From positions 1 to 40,997 of the forward strand of contig JAUIEM010000022.1 of NCBI GenBank assembly GCA_030428695.1: a DNA stretch of 40,997 nt. Reading direction: 5' to 3'. Shown here in pieces: positions 33,435 to 40,996 of this stretch. A program made the position numbers and the translations under genes. This DNA is from a bacterium. GTDB taxonomy: Bacteria > Planctomycetota > J058 > JAJDCP01. Each line of letters starts with the position of its first letter. The first letter of the stretch is position 1. Under the pieces are notes generated by a model. That model was given only the letters and a program-made list of their open reading frames with translations, made no database searches and was not told where the DNA came from.

Positions 33435-33565
33435 GCTACACAAGAGGAGTTGGGCGGCAGCCCTGTTTGCGACACCACCGCAGATCTCTTCTCCGAGGAA
33501 CGAGGAGAGGAGATCGAGGAGGTGGCGCAATCAGGGCGATGGTCGCCCAACCTCCGACATGTTGC
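33435..33565. repeat. Imperfect palindrome containing hairpin 2 with the same loop
   Basis: The core (33483-33515) is GATCTCTTCTCC paired with GGAGAGGAGATC, 12 of 12 with one wobble, around the loop GAGGAACGA. Outside it, CCACC/GGTGG, CCCTG-TTTGCG / CGCAAT-CAGGG and GTTGGGC/GCCCAAC extend an imperfect symmetry to about 131 bp, centred near 33500. It has no coding content and resembles a REP/MITE-like element. Confidence 0.6.
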
Positions 33566-33578
33566 TCGCTATACGGTG

Positions 33579-33595
33579 GTCCCCCACCGGGGGAC
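33579..33595. repeat. Perfect GC-rich hairpin
   Basis: GTCCCCC-ACC-GGGGGAC, 7-bp stem with a 3-nt loop, followed by TTACAGG. Related in sequence to the hairpin at 33715-33747, which is followed by TACAGG. Confidence 0.55.
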
Positions 33596-33714
33596 TTACA
33601 GGGGGGCATCAACAAGCCAACAAACACCTCGTTCCCCGGTCGACAGGTGTACGCCACGGTGCTTGCCCCGGACGCGAGAATCCGATACTGCGGTGTGTAT
33701 CTCAATGCAGGGAC

Positions 33715-33747
33715 GGGGTCTACCCCCGCCCGCGGGAGGGGGACCCC
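33715..33747. repeat. Long GC-rich hairpin
   Basis: GGGGTC (33715-33720) pairs with GACCCC (33742-33747), and inside it CCCC (33724-33727) pairs with GGGG (33738-33741) around CCCGCGGG. Followed by CCTACAGG. Confidence 0.55.
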
Positions 33748-33852
33748 CCTACAGGCAGAAACTGGCGTAGATCGACGCCACTTGATGCTGGCCGCCATCG
33801 CCAAGATCAGCCTGATTCAGAGGCTCTCATCGATCCGCCATACAACTCACCC

Positions 33853-36330
33853 TCAGCCGAGCCCGCGCGCAATCCGGAAGCCGAGGGAGTCGTGGGAGCT
33901 GTCCGGCGCGAAGCGGCCCCGCCGGGCGGAGCGGGCCTCTGCCGGGGGCGCGTCCCAGGCGCCACCGCGGGCGACGCGCTCGCGGCCGCGCGAGGGTCCC
34001 AGCGGATCGCGTCCCGCGCCGGGCTCGCCGTACCAGTCCCAGCACCACTCCCAGACCTGCCCGTGCAGGTCGGTCAGGCCCCAGGGGTTCGCCAGGCCCT
34101 TGCCGGCGGGTGCGAGGCCGGCGGCCGCGAGCTCGTCCGGGAGCGAGGGGCCGGCCCAGTACGGGGTGCGCGTGCCCGCCCGGCAGACGTACTCCCACTC
34201 GCTCTCCGTCAACAGCCGGTAGCCTCCGCCGAACAGCCCCGTGCACTCGATGTGCGGCTCGCCGTCGCGGAAGCCGAGCTGGTAGGCCGGGGGGAAGCCG
34301 TCGCGCTGGGAGAGCTGGTTGCAAAAGGCCACCGCCTCCCACCAGCTGACGCCCGCGACCGGGAGCTCAGGCGCGTCCGGACCGTCCGGCACGGACCGCA
34401 TCAGCTCCTGCCACAGGCCCCGGGTGATCGGCGCGGCGCCGACGTAGAAGCCCTGGCTGACCTCGACCTCGCGCGGCGCCTCGTCGATGCGCCGATGGGG
34501 CTCGTCGTCCGCGCTGCCGAGCGATGCGTGCCCGGCGGGGACGAACACGAAGCTCAGCCCGCTCGGGCTCTTCCACACCAGCGCCTCCCCGGCGGCTCGC
34601 GCGGCCTTTGCCTGGCCGGGTGCCGGCACCCACCAGGGCAGGAGCTCCTCGACCTCCGGCGTGTTGCTCGCCCGCGGGCGCCCGAAGCCGAGCTCTTCGC
34701 TCGACGGCAGGGCCTGGGTCAGCGGCCGGCGCGGGGCGTCGACCTCGGGGAGGTCGTCCGGCAGGTTCTGGAAAGCGTCCTCGAGGGCCTCGGCGACCTG
34801 CGCGAAGTCGTCGTAGCGGTCGCCGGGCTCGGCGCTCCTGCAGCGTTCGAGCACCGCGTCGAGCCCGGTCTCGAGGCCGGGGGCGTCGACGCTGCCGTAC
34901 AGCGTGAACCAGCCGACCTGCCCGAAGGCGTAGATGTCGGCCCGCTCGTCGACCGGCGCGCGGGTCTCACCGCGCTGCTCCGGGGCCGCGTAGGCGAGCA
35001 GGGAGGTGATGCGCCGCTCGAGCAACGTCCGCCCGCGGCGGCGCTCCGGCAGGTAGCGGTTGAGGTTGCTGACCCGGACCATCAGGCTGAAGTCGATGAT
35101 GCGCGGCATCCAGCGCCCGTGGTGCCGGTCGAGCACGATGTTCTTCGGGCGCAGGTCGCGGTGCAGCACGCCAGCCTCGTGGGCGCTCTGCATGCCGCTG
35201 GCGACGCGTAGGAGCAGCGGCACCGCCTGCTCGACCGGCAGCGGCCCTTCGCGCCGTACGCGGTCGGCGAGGGTCTGCTTCCCCGCCCACTCGACGACCA
35301 GATAGGGGCGGCGCTTCCGGCGTCGATCGGCGAAGCCGAGGTCGACGAAGCGGGCGATGAAGGGGGAGCGCAGGCGGCCGAGCCGCTCGGCCTCGTCGAA
35401 CACGTTCTCGAGCACCAGGTCGCCGCCCGAGAGGGCCTTGACGACGTGTTTCTGGCCGAGCTGCCGGCATCCGAAGGTGACGCCGAACACGCCCGCCCCG
35501 AGCACGCTCTCGACCCGGTAGCGGTCCCCGTCGAACAGCTCGAAGCCGGTCGGGTCGGTCGCGACGGCGGTCTGGTAGGAGGCGAGCGCCGGCTCGAACT
35601 CCCGGGCCTGCACACAGGCCTGGAAGTGGTTGTAGGCGTACAGCGCGGTGCGCTCCCCGACGCCGCGCTCGAGCGCTTCCGCGAAGCACTCCGCGGCCCG
35701 TCCGGGCTGGCCCATCACGAAGTAGGCGTGCCCGAGCTGGTTGAGGATCTCCGGGTGGGAGCGCAGCCGCGGCGGCAGGCGCATGTGCTCGCGGATCGCC
35801 TCGCTGACCTGCTCGGCCTGCACATCGCTGCGCACGCTGAGCACGTCGCGGATCTCGACCGTCTCCGCCAGGCCGAGCTCGTCGCGGACGGCCGCAAGGT
35901 TGTTGAGGATCTCGCGCTCGTCGTCGCTGAGGGACTCGTCGCGGGCCTGCCCGCCGAGCGCCTGCACAGCGTTGTGCTGGGTGTCGCTGAGGAAGTCGCG
36001 CAGCCCGGGTCGGGCATCGAGCGCTTCGAGGATCCCGCGCAGCACGCAGGGGAAGAGCGGGTCGTCGCGTTCGAGGGCGCCGAGCTCGCGGTCGACGTCC
36101 TCGGCCGCGATCGCGCGCTCCTCCATCCAATGGAGCAGCCCGGCCCCGCGGCTCTGCAGCTCCTCGAGCAGCGCGGACAGCGGCTCGAGATAACGGGGAT
36201 CGGAGAGGTCCTCGTAGGCGTCGAGCAGGTGCCCGACCGCTCCGCCGCCCGGGGCGTGGCGCCCGGCGACGAAGACCGCCAGCCCGCGCAGGTGGGCGCG
36301 CTGCTCGCGGGTCAGACCGAGCTCGGTCAT
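33853..36330 (-). CDS. TPR - Ser/Thr kinase - FGE/SUMF1-like fusion protein
   Basis: 825 residues from ATG 36330, which follows GGGAGGGA; an upstream in-frame Met lies in promoter sequence. Residues 1-190 are helical and unrecognised; 195-262 contain TPR-like repeats ('LNQLGHAYFVMGQPGRAAECFAEAL', quoted in part). Residues about 265-540 are a Hanks kinase: GAGVFG loop, Lys298, HRD 390-392, Asn397, D413-F-S in place of DFG, and Arg394 in place of the usual catalytic-loop Lys; 'AAPEQ' follows. Residues about 590-825 resemble the formylglycine-generating/sulfatase-modifying-factor fold: 'FVFVPAG', 'PVAGVSWWEAVAFCNQLS', 'YRLLTESEWEYVCRAGT', 'NPWGLTDLHGQVWEWCWDWYG', 'RVARGGAWD', 'DSLGFRIAR'. The paired catalytic Cys of true FGE is absent (ARSARRGRF there), so this part is likely a binding module. 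Confidence 0.95.
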   Translation of the reverse strand: MTELGLTREQRAHLRGLAVFVAGRHAPGGGAVGHLLDAYEDLSDPRYLEPLSALLEELQSRGAGLLHWMEERAIAAEDVDRELGALERDDPLFPCVLRGILEALDARPGLRDFLSDTQHNAVQALGGQARDESLSDDEREILNNLAAVRDELGLAETVEIRDVLSVRSDVQAEQVSEAIREHMRLPPRLRSHPEILNQLGHAYFVMGQPGRAAECFAEALERGVGERTALYAYNHFQACVQAREFEPALASYQTAVATDPTGFELFDGDRYRVESVLGAGVFGVTFGCRQLGQKHVVKALSGGDLVLENVFDEAERLGRLRSPFIARFVDLGFADRRRKRRPYLVVEWAGKQTLADRVRREGPLPVEQAVPLLLRVASGMQSAHEAGVLHRDLRPKNIVLDRHHGRWMPRIIDFSLMVRVSNLNRYLPERRRGRTLLERRITSLLAYAAPEQRGETRAPVDERADIYAFGQVGWFTLYGSVDAPGLETGLDAVLERCRSAEPGDRYDDFAQVAEALEDAFQNLPDDLPEVDAPRRPLTQALPSSEELGFGRPRASNTPEVEELLPWWVPAPGQAKAARAAGEALVWKSPSGLSFVFVPAGHASLGSADDEPHRRIDEAPREVEVSQGFYVGAAPITRGLWQELMRSVPDGPDAPELPVAGVSWWEAVAFCNQLSQRDGFPPAYQLGFRDGEPHIECTGLFGGGYRLLTESEWEYVCRAGTRTPYWAGPSLPDELAAAGLAPAGKGLANPWGLTDLHGQVWEWCWDWYGEPGAGRDPLGPSRGRERVARGGAWDAPPAEARSARRGRFAPDSSHDSLGFRIARGLG

Positions 36331-36403
36331 CGCTGTCCCTCCCTGGGCCGGGGCCGCCGACGGCGGTCTGCTGGTCTTTTCGGCGGCCGGCCCATGGGGT
36401 ATA

Positions 36404-36432
36404 AGGATAGGGTTCTGCGCAACAGACTGCAA
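36404..36432 (-). promoter_or_regulatory. Promoter-like element for the TPR-kinase-FGE-like gene
   Basis: Minus strand: TTGCAG (36427-36432), 17-bp spacer, TATCCT (36404-36409). Transcription would start near 36397 with a 67-nt leader. A plus-strand TATAAG (36400-36405) overlaps it and may be the -10 of the divergent gene at 36505. Confidence 0.4.
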
Positions 36433-36504
36433 AGCTGCGGCCTACCCCGTCCCTCGGGACCGGAGGAAGTCGCCACGCGCCGACGGACGGCGCTCGGAGC
36501 GCCG

Positions 36505-37131
36505 GTGACCGCGATCGCACAGCCTCCTCCTCGGCCACCCCGTCGCCCGGCGCCGCGGCTCGACCTCGACCTGTTCGCGATCTGCCAGTACGTCGTGGTC
36601 GAGTGGCAGCCGGCGGCCGCGGTCGGTGTGTTCGACCTGCGGCACGGCTTCGTCGCGCTGTTCCCGCGGCTGCGCCCCGGCACGGTGAAGATCCTCGACG
36701 TCCGCCTGCGCGCCTGGTTCACCGGTCGCGCGAAGCCGCCGGTGCGGGGTCCCGGCCTCGGCGAGGTGTACCATCCCACCCCCCGCGCCCGGTACTTCAT
36801 GCGGGCGATGGAGGAGCGCAACCAGGTCGCCCTGCTCGTCACCGTGCCCGGCACGCCGGGCGAGCTCGCCTGGCAGGTGCTGCGCAGCACCGTCGACAAG
36901 CTGCGCGACAACGGCGGCCCGAGCGTTGGCCAGGGCGCCCTCTACCGCATGCGCCGGCACCGGGACCTCGGCGCGCTGCTCGCCGAGCTCGACACCCCGA
37001 TCCCCGAGCCCGACCCGCGGCCGTCGGGGCCGTCGATCTCGCTGCGCCAGATGCGGGTGCTGCGCCGCTACGGCATGAACCGCTTCCAGCTGCCGATCGG
37101 CATCTCGGTCAAGCGCGCGGGGAGGAAGTGA
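36505..37131 (+). CDS. Unrecognised soluble protein
   Basis: 208 residues from GTG 36505, chosen because GGAG lies five bases upstream; the frame is open farther left but there it runs through the divergent promoter and into the opposite kinase gene. N-terminus Pro/Arg-rich (residues 1-20), then a mixed alpha/beta core: 'LFAICQYVVVEWQPAAAVGVFDLRHGFVALFPRL' and 'EVYHPTPRARYFMRAMEERNQVALLVTVPGTPGELAWQVL' (quoted in part). The C-terminus is basic (GISVKRAGRK). I recognise no family or active-site motif. It shares its divergent promoter region with the TPR-kinase-FGE-like gene and converges with the coiled-coil gene, 12 bp between stops. Confidence 0.8.
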   Translation: MTAIAQPPPRPPRRPAPRLDLDLFAICQYVVVEWQPAAAVGVFDLRHGFVALFPRLRPGTVKILDVRLRAWFTGRAKPPVRGPGLGEVYHPTPRARYFMRAMEERNQVALLVTVPGTPGELAWQVLRSTVDKLRDNGGPSVGQGALYRMRRHRDLGALLAELDTPIPEPDPRPSGPSISLRQMRVLRRYGMNRFQLPIGISVKRAGRK

Positions 37132-37143
37132 GCGGACGCTCGC

Positions 37144-37713
37144 TCACAGCGAGCCCGAGCGGTGCCGGTCGGACTCGCTGGCCCGGCGCGAGACCTCGCG
37201 GACCTCGTCCCCCCAGGCGATCTCCGCCTCGATCCGCTCGAAAGCCGCCCGCAGGCTGTCGGGACCGACCTCCGGCAGCAGGCCCGGCGTCAGGGTCGGC
37301 AGCGTCTCCGCGCCGCGGGGGCCTTTGCGCAGGAAGCCGTTGAGCGCCTCGCTGACGGCGTCGAGCCGCGGCCGCGCGCGCTCGATCAGACCCTCGCAGC
37401 GGTGCACCTCGCGGCTCAGCCCGTCCCGCTCGCGCTCGCACAGCTCGGCCCGGCTGCGCGCCTCGACGGCCAGCTCGGGCCGCCCCCCCTGCTCGGCGAC
37501 GGCGCTGCGGTGGTGCCAGTCGGCGATCTCCCGCGCGAGAGCCTCGAGGCGTCCGCGCATGTGGCGCCGGCGGCGCTCGAGGCCGTCGACCTCGACGCGC
37601 AGCTGGGAGCGGCGCTGGTGCAGGCCGAGCACCTGCCGGCGGACGAGCTCGCTCGTCGGCGGTCCGCCGCGCAGGCGGCTGAGGTTGAACGCGATGGCCT
37701 GGGAGGGGTCCAT
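37144..37713 (-). CDS. Coiled-coil protein, possibly PspA/IM30-like
   Basis: 189 residues from ATG 37713 with GTGGAG six bases upstream. Almost the whole length is predicted helix with heptad-like spacing and many Arg/Glu. The middle 'AVAEQGGRPELAVEARSRAELCERERDGLSREVHRCEGLIE' (quoted in part) follows the PspA/IM30 pattern 'A...GredLA..Al..k......L..ql', which supports a membrane-stress or ESCRT-III-like relation, but the N-terminal amphipathic helix is not obvious and the chain is shorter than usual. No membrane segment or signal peptide. Its promoter region lies back to back with that of the degenerate c-di-GMP gene pair. Confidence 0.8.
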   Translation of the reverse strand: MDPSQAIAFNLSRLRGGPPTSELVRRQVLGLHQRRSQLRVEVDGLERRRRHMRGRLEALAREIADWHHRSAVAEQGGRPELAVEARSRAELCERERDGLSREVHRCEGLIERARPRLDAVSEALNGFLRKGPRGAETLPTLTPGLLPEVGPDSLRAAFERIEAEIAWGDEVREVSRRASESDRHRSGSL

Positions 37714-37748
37714 GGGGGGCTCCACGTGCGCCGCACGCGCACCCCTCG

Positions 37749-37757
37749 AGTGTAGCA
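37749..37757 (-). promoter_or_regulatory. Extended -10 element for the coiled-coil gene
   Basis: TGCTACACT on the minus strand, identical to the element at 10062-10070. Transcription would start near 37742, about 29 nt before the ATG. Confidence 0.45.
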
Positions 37758-37845
37758 ACTTCCCCGAAGCCGTGCAGTCGTGCCGGCGACGCTTGACGTG
37801 AGAACCCGGGAAACGTCCCCGCTGGCCGCTCTGCAGGCGGGCCAC

Positions 37846-37874
37846 TTGGCACTCTCCCGAGGCGCTGCTATGCT
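37846..37874 (+). promoter_or_regulatory. Sigma70-like promoter of the c-di-GMP gene pair
   Basis: TTGGCA (37846-37851), 17-bp spacer, TATGCT (37869-37874): 5 of 6 and 4 of 6. Transcription would start near 37882, leaving a GC-rich leader of about 150 nt before the first gene. It also rules out the in-frame start codons at 37780 and 37870. Confidence 0.6.
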
Positions 37875-38034
37875 GTTCCCCAGGGGACGGGCCCTGTGGG
37901 GGGGCTCGAGGCGGAGCGGAAGAGCTCCGAGGACGCGGCGGAGCGCCCGCGCGGGGCTTCTGCGAGCGCACGCACCGCCCCCCCGGCCAGACGATAACCC
38001 GGACTGGCGCCGCAGGCCGCGCCACGAGGAGACG

Positions 38035-39318
38035 ATCACGGACAGCGAACAGACCTTGTCCGACCTCCTGCAGGTGATCCGCGCGCCCGCCTTCGTCCGC
38101 CGCGGGGCGCAGGTCGTGTTCACCAACGCTCCCGCGCGCCGGCTCGCGGCGCTCCCGACCGCGGGCCACGCCGGCTGGCAGGTCGTCGCCTGCCGTTGGG
38201 AAGGGGAACGCGCCGAGCTGTTGGTCGCCTGCGACGAGGCGACTCCCGCGCCCGGGTTGGAGAGGCGGCTGCGAACAGAGGTGCAGCGGAGCCGACGGGA
38301 CGGCACGCCGCTGATGGCGGTCCGGGTCGACTTTCCGGATGGCCGGCGTCCGGATGATCTCGCGGCGGTCTCCCGGCTGTTGCGGAGCACCGACTACGTC
38401 TCCCCTGCTCCGGATGCCGGGCTCATCGTGCTGCTCCCGCGGACGCGGCCGGCGGAAGCGGGCCTGGTCTGCGGCAAGCTCCGCGCGGGCTGGCCCACGC
38501 GGACGCCGCTCCTGCGGCTGTGCGCCGTCCCGGAGGGGGCGCGCGTTGCGGATCTGCTCGCCCTGCTCGAGAGCAGCGGGCCGATCGGTCCGAGCGACTA
38601 CGAGCCGCGGGAGGCGGCGCTTGCCTGGCTGCGTGCGACCAGCGGCGTCGCGGTGCTCGCCTCCCGCATCGTCGGGCTGCAGAGCGAGGAGGTGGTCGGC
38701 TGGAGGCTGGCGGTGCGCGGTCCCTCCGGGCCCTACGAGGGCGCACACGCCCTGCTCGACCTCGCCCTGGAGGCGGGTCTGGCCACCCACGCCGACCTGG
38801 TCTGTTTCAAGGCCTGCCTGCGGGCCGCGCAAGGGCTGCCCGGCGCCGCGGACATCCGCGTCCCGTTGCTGCCCTCGACGCTGCTCGACAGCGACCGCCC
38901 CCGCCTCGGCGACCTGCTCGGGACGGCGCCAGGGGTGACGGGGGTCGAGCTGAACGAGCGCTTCCTCGTCGGCGATCCGGGAGAGGTCCGGCCGGGGGTC
39001 AAGCTGCTGCAGAAGCGAGGGTACACCGTCACGCTCGCCGACATCGGCTACGGACGCAGCTCGCTCGAGGCCCTGATGGCCCTCGCCCCGGACTTTGCGG
39101 TGCTGCGGGCCGAGCTGGTCGCGGGCCTCGACGGGAATACGGCGGTGCGCCGTCCCGTCGGACGGCTCATCAAGCTGCTCCGCAGCGTCGGGACCGCGTG
39201 CGTGGCGCCGGCGATCGCGAGCCCCCGCCAGTTCGAGGAGCTCCGCCAGCTCGGGGTCCCGTACGGTACGGGTCCGCTGTTCGGAGCCCCGGTCGAATTG
39301 GAGGCAGCGCGCGCGTGA
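38035..39318 (+). CDS. Degenerate PAS-GGDEF-EAL protein (catalytically dead paralogue)
   Basis: About 427 residues if it starts at ATC 38035, the position aligned with the GTG of the downstream paralogue and just after GAGGAG; ACG 38038 or TTG 38056 are alternatives. The sequence aligns over its whole length with the next gene. PAS-like part: 'FVRRGAQVVFTNAPARRLAAL'. GGDEF-like part is shortened and the motif is P126-D-A-G-L130. EAL-like part: the EAL Glu is R224 (GWRLAVRG), the DDFG-type motif is A335-D-IGYG, the substrate Lys and the AEG(I/V)ET Glu are lost (APAIASP); only 'VELNERF' keeps its Glu. So neither c-di-GMP synthesis nor hydrolysis is expected; it may bind or regulate the active partner. 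Its TGA overlaps the partner's GTG. Confidence 0.85.
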   Translation: MTDSEQTLSDLLQVIRAPAFVRRGAQVVFTNAPARRLAALPTAGHAGWQVVACRWEGERAELLVACDEATPAPGLERRLRTEVQRSRRDGTPLMAVRVDFPDGRRPDDLAAVSRLLRSTDYVSPAPDAGLIVLLPRTRPAEAGLVCGKLRAGWPTRTPLLRLCAVPEGARVADLLALLESSGPIGPSDYEPREAALAWLRATSGVAVLASRIVGLQSEEVVGWRLAVRGPSGPYEGAHALLDLALEAGLATHADLVCFKACLRAAQGLPGAADIRVPLLPSTLLDSDRPRLGDLLGTAPGVTGVELNERFLVGDPGEVRPGVKLLQKRGYTVTLADIGYGRSSLEALMALAPDFAVLRAELVAGLDGNTAVRRPVGRLIKLLRSVGTACVAPAIASPRQFEELRQLGVPYGTGPLFGAPVELEAARA

Positions 39319-40898
39319 CACCCATCGAGACCGACAACCTCAAGCGCTTGATCCAGCAGACCGCCGACGGTCTCTTGATCATCGGTCCGGACGGAGTCAT
39401 CGCCTTCGCCAACCCGGCGGCCAGGCGCCTGCTCGACGCGGCGCAGGGCGAGGCTCCGAGCGGGCTGCCGACCGAGCCGGGGCTGCACGAGTGGGAGCTC
39501 CCGAACGGCCGCACGGTCGAGATCCACCTCGCCGAGTTCTCCTTCCGCAACCGCCAGGGGCGGGTCGCCTCGATCCGCGACATCACGACCCGCAAGCTCG
39601 CGGAGAGCGAGCTGCGCGAGGTGGCCGTGCGGCTCGAGGCGGTCAACGCCCAGCTCGAGCAGGTCGCGACCCACGACTCGCTGACCGGGCTCTACAACCG
39701 CCGCGGGCTGTCCGACGCCCTCGACATCGAGCTGCACCGCTGCCGCCGCTCCGGGCGCCCGCTCGTCACGATCCTGGTCGACTGCGACGACTTCAAGCGG
39801 GTCAACACCAAGCTCGGCCACACCGGCGGCGACTTCGTGCTGCAGGCGATCGCCGAGCGGCTCTCGCAGGCCCTGCGGCGCACCGACGTGATCGCCCGGA
39901 TCGGCGGCGACGAGTTCCTCGCCCTCCTGCCCGAGACCCGCATCGCCGAAGGCGCCTACGTCGGCGAGAAGCTGCGCCTGGCCGTCAGCAGCTCGCCGGT
40001 GCTGTACGGGGGGCAGGCGGTCGAGGTCAGCGTCAGCATCGGCCTGGCGGACGTGCGCCCGGACACCTGCTCGATCGAGGAGCTGCTCAGCGACACCCAG
40101 GGGGCGATGCTGCGCAGCAAGACCCTCGGCAAGAACAGCGTCTCGATCGCCTCCGATTCCGAGCCCGGGCCGTCGAAGCCGCCGAGCGGTCTGATCATGG
40201 TGCGCGAGACCCTGCGCCGCGGCGACCGCTTCCGCCACCGCGCCCAGTCGTTGCACGAGCTGTCCTCCGGCGAGGTCGTCGGCTGGGAGATCTTCAGCCG
40301 CGGGCCCAACGGCCCCTTCGAGATGCCGAACGACTTCTTCCGGGTCGCCCGGGAGGCGGCGATGCTGACCCTGGTCGACCTGAGCTGCCTCAAGTCCTGC
40401 CTCAAGGCGGCGAACCTCGACGAGCTCCCCGGCCGCCTGCACATCAACGTGTTCCCCTCGACGCTGACCGAGACCTTCGGCAACCGCCTCTGCCACCTGC
40501 TCGAGAGCTTCGGGCCCGTCGACCGCATCTGCCTCGAGCTCAGCGAGCACCAGTTCGTCGGCGATCCCGGCGGTCTGCGGTCGGGCCTGGCCGTGCTCCG
40601 CAAGGCGGGCGTCAAGCTCGCCATCGACGACGTCGGCTTCGGCCGCACCTCCCTCGAGGCGTTGATCCTGCTCGAGCCGGACTTCGTCAAGATCGACCGC
40701 TCCTACATCTCCGGGGCGGGACAGGACAGCGCTCGCATGCGGCAGGTCGAACGACTCGTCAACGCGGTGACCACCCTCGGCGCCGTGTGCGTGGCCGAGG
40801 GCATCGAGACCGCCGAAGACCTCGAGGCGATCAAGAACGTCGGGGTGACCTTCGGTCAGGGATTCTTCTGGGGTCCTCTGCGGAAGCTCTCCGGCTGA
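39315..40898 (+). CDS. PAS-GGDEF-EAL protein (c-di-GMP turnover)
   Basis: 527 residues; GTG 39315 overlaps the upstream stop (GTGA), with GGAGG about 10 bases before it. PAS domain: residues about 8-100 ('LIQQTADGLLIIGPDGVIAFANPAARRLL'-type, quoted in part). GGDEF domain: 'HDSLTGLYNRRGL', 'DCDDFKRVNTKLGHTGGD' and an intact GGDEF at 197-201 (RIGGDEFLALLP), so diguanylate cyclase activity is plausible. EAL domain: GW-E325-IF for EAL with the Glu kept, 'INVFPSTL', 'LELSEHQF', 'IDDVGFGRTS', 'VKIDRSYI', 'AEGIET' and 'GQGFFWGP'; the metal and substrate residues are mostly present, so phosphodiesterase activity is possible. No transmembrane segment; signals probably come through PAS and the coupled degenerate partner. 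Confidence 0.95.
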   Translation: MTPIETDNLKRLIQQTADGLLIIGPDGVIAFANPAARRLLDAAQGEAPSGLPTEPGLHEWELPNGRTVEIHLAEFSFRNRQGRVASIRDITTRKLAESELREVAVRLEAVNAQLEQVATHDSLTGLYNRRGLSDALDIELHRCRRSGRPLVTILVDCDDFKRVNTKLGHTGGDFVLQAIAERLSQALRRTDVIARIGGDEFLALLPETRIAEGAYVGEKLRLAVSSSPVLYGGQAVEVSVSIGLADVRPDTCSIEELLSDTQGAMLRSKTLGKNSVSIASDSEPGPSKPPSGLIMVRETLRRGDRFRHRAQSLHELSSGEVVGWEIFSRGPNGPFEMPNDFFRVAREAAMLTLVDLSCLKSCLKAANLDELPGRLHINVFPSTLTETFGNRLCHLLESFGPVDRICLELSEHQFVGDPGGLRSGLAVLRKAGVKLAIDDVGFGRTSLEALILLEPDFVKIDRSYISGAGQDSARMRQVERLVNAVTTLGAVCVAEGIETAEDLEAIKNVGVTFGQGFFWGPLRKLSG

Positions 40899-40966
40899 GC
40901 CGCCTCCGACGCTCTGTCAGCCCGTTTGATTCGCCGCGGTCAGGAGTCTCGTCGAACGGCCGATCT

Positions 40967-40996
40967 CCGGTGCCAAAGGGCCCGGCAGATTTTTTT
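40967..40996 (+). terminator. Probable terminator of the c-di-GMP gene pair
   Basis: A short GC-rich stem (CCGGTGCC / GGGCCCGG, imperfect, AAA loop) is followed by GCAGA and seven Ts (40990-40996), 70-100 bp after the last stop codon. Confidence 0.45.

Larger units (their letters stand above)
33204..33852. other. Hairpin-rich non-coding region
   Basis: About 650 bp between duplicate B and the TPR-kinase-FGE-like gene. Less GC-rich than its surroundings, with no reading frame that looks like protein. It contains a terminator (33228-33255), two hairpins with the same loop (33391-33423, 33483-33515), a larger imperfect palindrome (33435-33565) and two GC-rich hairpins (33579-33595, 33715-33747), listed separately. 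Confidence 0.65.

Noticed and set aside
33391..33515. CRISPR-like repeats
   Set aside because: Only two copies of a 19-bp repeat, each the centre of a hairpin, with no array or cas genes.
33449..33551. GTTGGGC and GCCCAAC as integron attC core sites
   Set aside because: The order is GTTRRRY then RYYYAAC, the reverse of an attC site, and there is no integrase or cassette layout.
33294..33770. A possible 158-residue gene in the hairpin region
   Set aside because: Composition is not protein-like, no ribosome-binding site is seen, and the frame runs through several palindromes.
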